From assembly GCA_958510875.1 (NCBI GenBank), contig OY294070.1, forward strand, positions 15,057,631 to 15,121,630: 64,000 bases of DNA. Reading direction: 5' to 3'. This document shows, one piece after another, positions 37,501 through 46,500 of this stretch. The position numbers were made by a program, and so were the translations under genes. Below the pieces are notes generated by a model. That model was given only the letters and a program-made list of their open reading frames with translations. It ran no database searches and was not told the origin of the DNA. How positions within the stretch are numbered: position 1 is the first letter of the stretch; every line of letters starts with the position of its first letter. This stretch comes from Endomychus coccineus. Lineage: Eukaryota; Arthropoda; Insecta; Coleoptera; Endomychidae.

Positions 37501-40500
37501 AACCCAGTGTATGTAAAAACTCCCCTCAAAAGGCAACGATTAGGGACATTTTCCAGGAACCTATCGTCAAACGTAACTTAGACGGCGATTTAAAAATCCA
37601 ATTCTTCAGACATTTATCAAATTGGTTAGATATGTGGAACTTTGGATGGTTTTGGTGCTCACTTGTTGAAAATTCACATCCAGTTTTAATAAAAAATCAA
37701 ACAATTTTGATAAAACCATCGTATGGTGAAACATGTCACATTTGTTTAATAAAAACGAAATTTGTGAAAATTTATTCCAAGTGCATTGTTTATTTTTTAT
37801 TAAAACTATAGATATGTGGAAGTCTAGTTCGGTTTCAAATAAATTGACAACACTAACGCATACTGTATGGTCACACACAGTTCACGGAATTTTGGAAATA
37901 ATTTCATATTGTTTCAATGAGCTTAGTTTAAATTATATATTGTTACGAAATTTTCAAACAGATCCGTTAGAAGACGGTATTTCACATTAAAAATAACAAA
38001 TGGGGTGCAACTAAGGACTCAGTTCACATCTGACAACACCGTATAAACAGGAAGTCGTTATATAGGGTGTCCTCGAACTGCGTGGCTAAAACAAAACCGA
38101 AGATTCTTTGATTCGGAAAAAATTTGATGAGCCTTATCACTTTTGCCTCAAGTGTCTTGTTTAGCCGGTAGAGGGATCCAAAGTTGCAAAAATAATTTTG
38201 TTTTTTCGGTATAACTTGAGAACGTGATGGAGGACTTTTACAATATTTGGCAGGTGAGTTACTGTCAATAATAGCCGTTTTTGAGAGTGGAGCATAGAGC
38301 CTTAGAGACCATAGAAATGGCTCAAACTTGAGGATGTAACGGGAAAAGTGTCCAGAACTTTTTTGTGGTCAATGTAATACATTCTATATTTTTTATGTAG
38401 ATAGCTTATCTAATTTGAAAACTTTTCTTACTCTTAGAAAATTTTGATAAAATCAACGGATTAGCTTGAAAAAAATAATTTTCGAGTCTCTGCAATTTTG
38501 GCTTACTAATTTTACTTGATTAAAATACCTTAGTTGCCTTTGCTTTTCTAATGTCATTTTGGCATTTGGAGAATTTATTCTCAAAACTGTCAGTTTTCAC
38601 TTTGCTTTCCGTAAAAATTTTATAAAATTATGGCTCAAAATTTCACTAACACTGAAATGGTTAATATCTCGGTAAAACACGAATAATAAAAACAATAGAA
38701 ATGGGGAAACGATGTGATTATTTAGGAAAAACAAATGCTAAATTAGAAGAAACAACAAAACTTTTTGGGAAATCGCTAAGGCATCAATTGTTCGATATGT
38801 TGCCCATTTTCCTGAATACACAAATTAATTCGTTTCAAGAAATTGGATTGAACTCTGGCTAGTACTTCAGGATCATTCTTCAATAAATCCGCTTCATGAT
38901 TAATTCGTAGCAACAATTCCTCTCGTGTGTTTACTGGAGCTGCATAAACTTTCGACTTCAAAGCGCCCCATAGAAAGAAGTCGCAGGGCGTCAAATCAGG
39001 GGAGCGGGCCGGCCAGTTCACTGGTGCATCGTGTCCTCTACCTATCCAGCGATCTGGATATTCCACATTCAAATGTCGCCTCACAGCTAATGTGAAATGA
39101 GGAGTTGCACCATCATGGATAAACCAGGCCACGACGAATGTGTGAGGGCAAGTCTTCCAACAGTTCAAGTAGCCTTTGTTCCAAAAAGTTCAAGTAGTTC
39201 TCCCCGTTCAATCGATCGGGTATAACGGTAGGGCCAATAATAAAGTTATCCACAATTCCAACCCAAACATTTATTTTAGTTTGATTCTGAAAATATGTAA
39301 CTTCCGTTTCATGAGGATTTTCATCAGCATAGAAATGTTCATTATGGAGGTTAAAAAGACCACATCTCGTGAAAGTATCTTCGTCCGTGAACAGAATTCT
39401 TCTACAAAAATTGGGGTTTGCGTTTTGTCTTTGGACAATAAGCCGACAGAAATCTAGCCGATGACCTGGATCCATGGGCAATAAGTCTTGAACTGTTTTA
39501 ATATGATAGGGATACAACAGTTCTTCTTTCAGTACATTATGAACTAATGATTTTGAGGCTCCAATACGAAGTCCCAAACGTAGTGTGCTTATCCCCGGTT
39601 CAGTTTCAACCGCTTCCAGTATCGCTTCTTCGAGCTCTAACGTCCTTCTTGTCCGTCTGCGTCCAGTTTCTCTGCGATTTGCTTCAAATTTGCCAGTTTC
39701 GCGAAGGTTTGCCGATTTGGAATTCTGCGATGCGGATATCTTTCCCTTCTCCGGCCATTGCAACGACAAAGTCCATAAATCAATAATATAATATCAACCA
39801 TTTCAGTGTTAGTGCTAATTTTATAGAGTTTTTACGGAAAGGAAAGTAAAAACTGACAGTTTTGAGAATAAATTCTCCAAATGCCAAAATGACATTAGAA
39901 AAGCAAAGGCAACTAAGGTATTTTAATCAAGTAAAATTAGTAAGCCAAAATTGCAGAGACTCGAAAATTAATTTTTTCAAGCTAATCCGTTGATTTTATC
40001 AAAATTTTTTAAGAGTAAGAAAAGTTTTCAAATTAGATAAGCTATCTACATAAAAAATATCGAGTGAATTACATTGACCACAAAAAAGTTCTGGACACTT
40101 TTCCCGTTACATCCTCAAGTTTGAGCCATTTCTATGGTCTCTAAGGCTCTGTGCTCCACTCTAAAAAATGTCCATTATCTACAGTAACTCACCTGCTAAA
40201 TATTGTAAAAGTTCTTCATCACGTTCTCAAGTTATACCGAAAAAACAAAATTATTTTTGCAATTTTGAAGCCATCTACCGGGTAAACAAGACACTTGAGG
40301 CAAAAGTAAAAAGGCTCATCAACTTTTTTTCGAATCAAAGAATCTTCGGTTCTATTTTGGCCACGCAGTTCGAGGACATCCTGTATATGTCCTAAAAAAT
40401 CTCTGCCTTGTGACGTCACGATCAAACGCCTAGGCCTTGTATGATAGAGGGGGTTGTAACGCGCCGCGCGCATTGCTAGACTTACATTTCATCCGTTCCG

Positions 40501-43500
40501 CCGCTGGTCCTCGGCAGGCCGCCGAAATTCCGCAGCACAATTCCTTAAAATCGATATGACCGTCCCTGTTCACGTCTAAAGCTAGAAATAACCTGAAAAC
40601 GACGGATTATTCGCAAATTGTCAACGGTGTGCAACGGTGTTTCTCACCCTTCGCAGGCGGAATGTGGCACGGGAGGACACACCAATGACCTGATGCAGTT
40701 TAGGTCGAGATGTCCGGATAATGAGGAACCTTGCAAGGACCAAAAACATTTCTCCAGTTCGCATATATCTTGTTCTTCCAGGTGGGTTACGCCGGCCAAG
40801 GTCTGATAGAAGGTGGGCGTTTCGACTTCGGAACTCAAGGATACGCAAGGATTCGATAACAACCTGAATGAAAAGATTTAAAATTACGTAAATATTCCAA
40901 AAAAAATGCCCCAAGCTTTTTTCCCGAACAATCAATCTCGATTAGTTGAAACTAAGAAATTGATTGTGTCGAAAAGGTCTTACCACTTTGATAGTATTGT
41001 GGCCTCTCTGTTGTACTGTATCCATGCTTTGAAATGATCGAAGGTAACTTTGTCCTGGCCAACACCGAAAAGCGAGATGAGTGTTCTATCCCATGACAAG
41101 TTGGGCTTGTTTAGAAAGTCGATCGGTAAGGTGCCTTCAGTTTGTAAGGCAACTTGGAATTCACTACGGGTGATGTGCGTTCCAGAATCGTTGCAATAGA
41201 GACTCCATAAAAATCTGTAACGCAAAATTACAGTAATATCAATAACAGACTAAAGTGTTGAATAAAGGTGAGATAAAATATCTCAAAGTAAAATACAAAC
41301 AGTATAGAAATGTCGCTACAATGAACCAATAAATAATTAGTTCACACTATTTAACAATCACACTTTGGGTCTCACGACCATCGTCCGAAGGCCTCGCAAC
41401 AACTAACGAAACACTAATTGAAAATGTAACAATAATGTGTAAAATATATGAATATGTATTAGAAAACCACTGCAAAATAATGTTTCTATAGCTGAAAACG
41501 TCATATGTAAAAAAAGGCATAACGATCTGACCAACACTGACCTTACAACAGAAATCCCTTCGCACCAAATAGGTACAATGTTAAACAGATGTGTTTAAAA
41601 TGTTATAATTACGATAGGAAACATCCTGGCGGTACCGTCATTACTGATTTATTGTTTCAACTTCTACATGAACACAATTTTAAGCATTATAAAGAAAATT
41701 GTAGGAATTTTCAAGTGTCTAATTTCCGTATAAGTCCCATCGCAATCTGAGCAATTTAGTTTATATACCGTGTGGGCTGGTTTATATTTTATAACAATTT
41801 TAGATTTAGAACATTTATGTCATACTTTCTTAAACATTTATTAATTTTCTCTGATGTTTCTGGAATGTATGGTAATGTTATAAAATTAACTGTATTACGG
41901 TTTATATTATTCATATGTACTATTATATTTTGTTTATTCTTTCTTTAACGTTTTTGGATAGTCATTCATTTTCAGTATGTTACGAATTTTTAACAAATTT
42001 TTAGAACGGTTTTCTGGATGTGACAATTTAACAGCGCGTCAGATCGTTATGCCCTCTTTCTTGAGATATGACGTCTTCAACTGATACATATTCATATATT
42101 TTACACATTAACGTGTTATTTTTAATTACTCATGTTTGCGACGTACATTTTTAATTGAAATGAATGCGTTGGAGACGCTCAAGTTCCTAGTGCAATTAGT
42201 TGAGCGACGTGAATTAGTTTCCAAACGTTTTCTGATGACGATCGTGAGATCGATACGTACGTAAAGACGAAATCATGTTAAACATGTTAATGTGACCAAT
42301 TTCCAAGAATTTACATATAATTCGCCAAAACTAATTAAATGAGTTTATTTAACATTATTTTACATGAATATAAGGACAATGATCCAGGACCAACAACCTT
42401 ATGTTCAATTAACCGTATTATACTTGGCTTGATCAAATAACATTTTCTTGTTTTCTTAACCATCACCGTTCATTAGCGCAACTGCGATATGGCAAGGTTT
42501 TTTTTATATATTTTGACTTTACAATATTTTGAGGGCTAAAATCCATAATAACATTTTTTCCCACTCTAAGATAGATTGGGGATAGTAGAATTTTTTTATT
42601 TCGATGACGAATTATTTAATCAGCAACCCCAAAAACCCCATGGTTGCGAATTTTATCAAAATGGTACCAGCTTGATAGTTTTACGGTTTTCAAGGAACAA
42701 TCGGAAAATATTTATTTTTGAAGAAAAATTGTAGAAAGAAAAACTGTGTATTTTTCGACAACAAATGATGTCTAATAATTTTCAAATACGATATAAGACA
42801 TATTTGCCTTTTTGATTAGCTTTTTAACACCAGTATTTTCGTTCTAAAAGGGCTATAGCTCGGAAGAGGTTCATTTTCCAGAAAAAATTATGGGGTGAAA
42901 AGATTGCATCTAAAAAATCTAAAAATCTATGTATACCATTTTTTTCTATTCAACAACTTTGTCATAGGTTTAAACAATGTATTCAAAAACTCCCCCTAAT
43001 TTGAAACACCTACTAGGGGAATTTTAACAACAAATTTAATAAGCTTGATGAATTATAAATGTTTATTCATCATTCAAAGTCACGAGTACGTTATCTAATT
43101 CATCCAATTGATTGTACGTGCAAACGATCTAGATTATGGATAAAATTAAGATTTTTTCAACAAATGTTACCATAAATTGATCATTTTTTCAGTAAGTCTT
43201 ATAACAAGTTGTAATACGAGGGCAAAGGGAAAAGTCGCAGAAAAATTAAACAAGAAATGATTTATTTGGTCAAAACTTATTTCATGGCAACATAATCTCC
43301 TTATAGCCCTATACACTTCGTCGAACATTTTTCGAGGTTTCTGTCAGCGATGATCTCATCGTTGGAGCAAAATTTCTTTCCGCCGAGTCATTCTTCAAGT
43401 TTGGAAATAGATAACAATCGCAGGAGGCCAAATCTGGAGAATATGGTAGATGACGAACCAATTCGTTGCGTAATTCATGCAATTTTGCGACGGTGGAGCT

Positions 43501-46500
43501 GTGCGCCGGTTTCGATTGTGGCCCCATCTGTTTTATTTTTCAGAGATTTTTCACCTTGCCGTCGTATATTAAGCGAATATGGGTATATATTTGAATTTTT
43601 AAGGACATGCCCAAGGAAGCACAATAGTATAAAATTTATGTTGTAACCGATCAGATTTTGAAGAAAAGGCAAATGTACATTTCAAAGAAAAAAACTCGGT
43701 TCGTTCGAACTATCGGATAATTTGAACCATTAATCTTTTCAATTACAATTTTCTTTCGATTCAAACAGCGATGGTTTAAAATAGACTATGTTACATAAGA
43801 CATAATTATGTTATCATCATGTTGGAAATTCTGGCATTTGTATTACACGTGCAGTTAAATTTATCTTATTATTTAAGAAAAACGGAACCAATTTCAAATG
43901 AACCAGACATCATATTAGGGTTTGTGGCATCCGCCATCCTGGAGACAATACAAATACAGTATTGATCTGACTTGTCTTGTACCTCGGGCTTCAACGGTAT
44001 AAAGTGTACAGGACAGGAGTTCCAACAGATCGTCGTCTCTGTCTCGCTCCTCTGGCTTTATTGGATGGTATACGAGATCAAGATGAGGAAGCTGTATGAA
44101 GTGTAGCATCATCTGCAAAGCTGTGGACGGAACAGTTGGTCTTGGTCACTTCCAGCAGATCGTTTATATGGAGCAGAAACAAAGTTGGTGTCAAGACACA
44201 GCCCTGTGGAACACCAGCTTGAATTGTTTCAGGGGAGACTCCACCAACCACTACATGGATTGGTCTATCTGACAGAAAACCAGATAGTAACCAACAAAGT
44301 TGAGGTGGGAAACTAAACCATCTGACGGAAATTTCCCAAGAAGGCCTTGGTGCCAGGCTCGGTCAAATGCGTTGGTGAAATTCAATGCTACAGCTAGATG
44401 GATGCCTGCCATATATGTGTGTTACGTAGACAAGCAGGTCTCCTGTTGATCTCTGATAACGAAAGTCATATTGTCGGTTGTTCACGATTTTGGAGCCCTA
44501 GATATTGGATGAGCTCGATGTTGATTGCTTCCTCCATTAATTGGTCTACAGGGTGTTCCATCTCAGGCGAGCCACCCCGTATATTTCTTATCCTATAGTG
44601 AGTGGAAAAATCTCCCGAAACACGTCGAATGATTTTGTTTGGGGGACATCTTTTGACGTATATTTGAGGCTTGAACGAGCAACCCCCTAATAGGGGGCGC
44701 TTCAACTCCTCAAAATTGAATAGGGAAGAGGGGTTGAGTGATACGTCATTTGAAAGGTCTTGGAAGCCACTTTAAAACGGTGTATGAAAAACGTAAATTT
44801 GATTTACCGTTTTCACCAAAAATCAATTTTGTTGCTCGAATGCGCCACCTTGAATATTTTGGTTATTTGTACAATGTCCAAGCTCATTTTTATTAAGCCT
44901 TTTTTACAAACTTAAACAATCTTCAAAAAATCACATTCGTACAAAAATTGAATTGTGTTGCCATGCTTACAATGAAAAAAATTAAATCTGCGTGTTTAAA
45001 TCAAATGTTCAAATTGTCCTCCATTGACTTCCATACAATAATACATTCCCTCAAACTAATAAATAAAAAAACAGCAAAATATTCCCTTATATTGCCTTCA
45101 TTTTTTGTTCTTAGAAGGTGTTTATCTGGTTTTAACGTTTCTTCGATCATTTCATGATTTTAATCAATCTGTTGAGTTACTACTTTGCTGATTTGTTTAA
45201 AATTTCAAAAAATATGGTGTACACATTGCAAGAACGTGTTGAGCTTTGTGCAGCTTCCGGTATTAGCCAATCTAACGTTTTCAGAATTTTACATAAATAA
45301 ACACAAGTTCCATCCGTACAAAATTAAATTAATTCAGGAATTAAATGATGATGATTGGGATCGAAGGCAAGAGTTTTGCGAAATTATGGTCGAGCGTATC
45401 AACAATAACCCAAATTTCTTGTACAACGTTTGCTTTTCTGACGAATGCACTTTTTTACTTGATGGAGAGGTTAACCGGCATAACTGTAGAATTTGGAGCG
45501 ATACAAATCCTCGTATATTTCGAGAAGCTCACACTCAACATCGGGAAAAGCTAAACGTTTGGGTAGGAATTTTGAGAGACCACCTAATTGGACCTCTGTT
45601 TATTCCTGGTAATTTAAATGGGGAAATTTATCTTGAAATGTTGGGAAATGCGATTGATCCGTTAATAACTGAACAATTAGAAAACGATCCTCTACTACTT
45701 GAACAATTGCATTTCCAACAAGACGGAGCTCCTCCTCACTACGCCGCACCAGTTCGCCAATACCTCAATTTGCAATACCCCGGTCGTTGGATTGGAAGAA
45801 GAGGTCCTATGGAGTGGCCTGCCCGATCTCCTGACCTGAACCCTCTGGACTTCTTCTTGTGGGGACATCTTAAGTCCAAGATTTTTGTGACTCAGCCTGA
45901 AAATTTGGACGAACTACTCCAACGAATTGTAAATGAGTGTCGGCAAAAAACTCCAATTATGCTGAACCATGTTAGAGACGGTTTTCAGTCAAGATTGTAT
46001 TATTGTATGGAGGACAATTTGAACATTTGATTTAAACACGCAGATTTAATTTTTTTTATTAAAAGCATGACAACACAATTCAATTTTTTTACGAATGTGA
46101 TTTTTTGAAGATTGTTCAAGTTTGTAAAAAAGGCTTGATAAAAATGAGCTTGTACATTGTACAAATAACCAAAATATTCAAAGTGGCGCATTCAAGGAAC
46201 AAAATTAATTTTTGGCGAAAACGGTTCATCAAATTTACGTTTTTCATATACCGTTGTAAAGAGGCTTCCAAGACCTTTCAAATGACGTATCAATCAACCC
46301 CTCTCCCCTATTCAAGGGGTTGAAGCGCCCCCTATTAGGGGGTTGCTCGTTCAAGCCTCAAATATACGTCAAAAGATGTCCCCCAATCAAAATCATTCGA
46401 CGTGTTTCGGGAGATTTTTCCACTCACTATGGGATAAGAAATATAAGGGGTGGCTCGTCTGAGATGGAACATCCTGTATATTTATTAGGACCAACTCTAG

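Noticed and set aside
43350..43646. 98-codon plus-strand frame
   Set aside because: Antisense shadow of a mariner transposase fragment on the minus strand.
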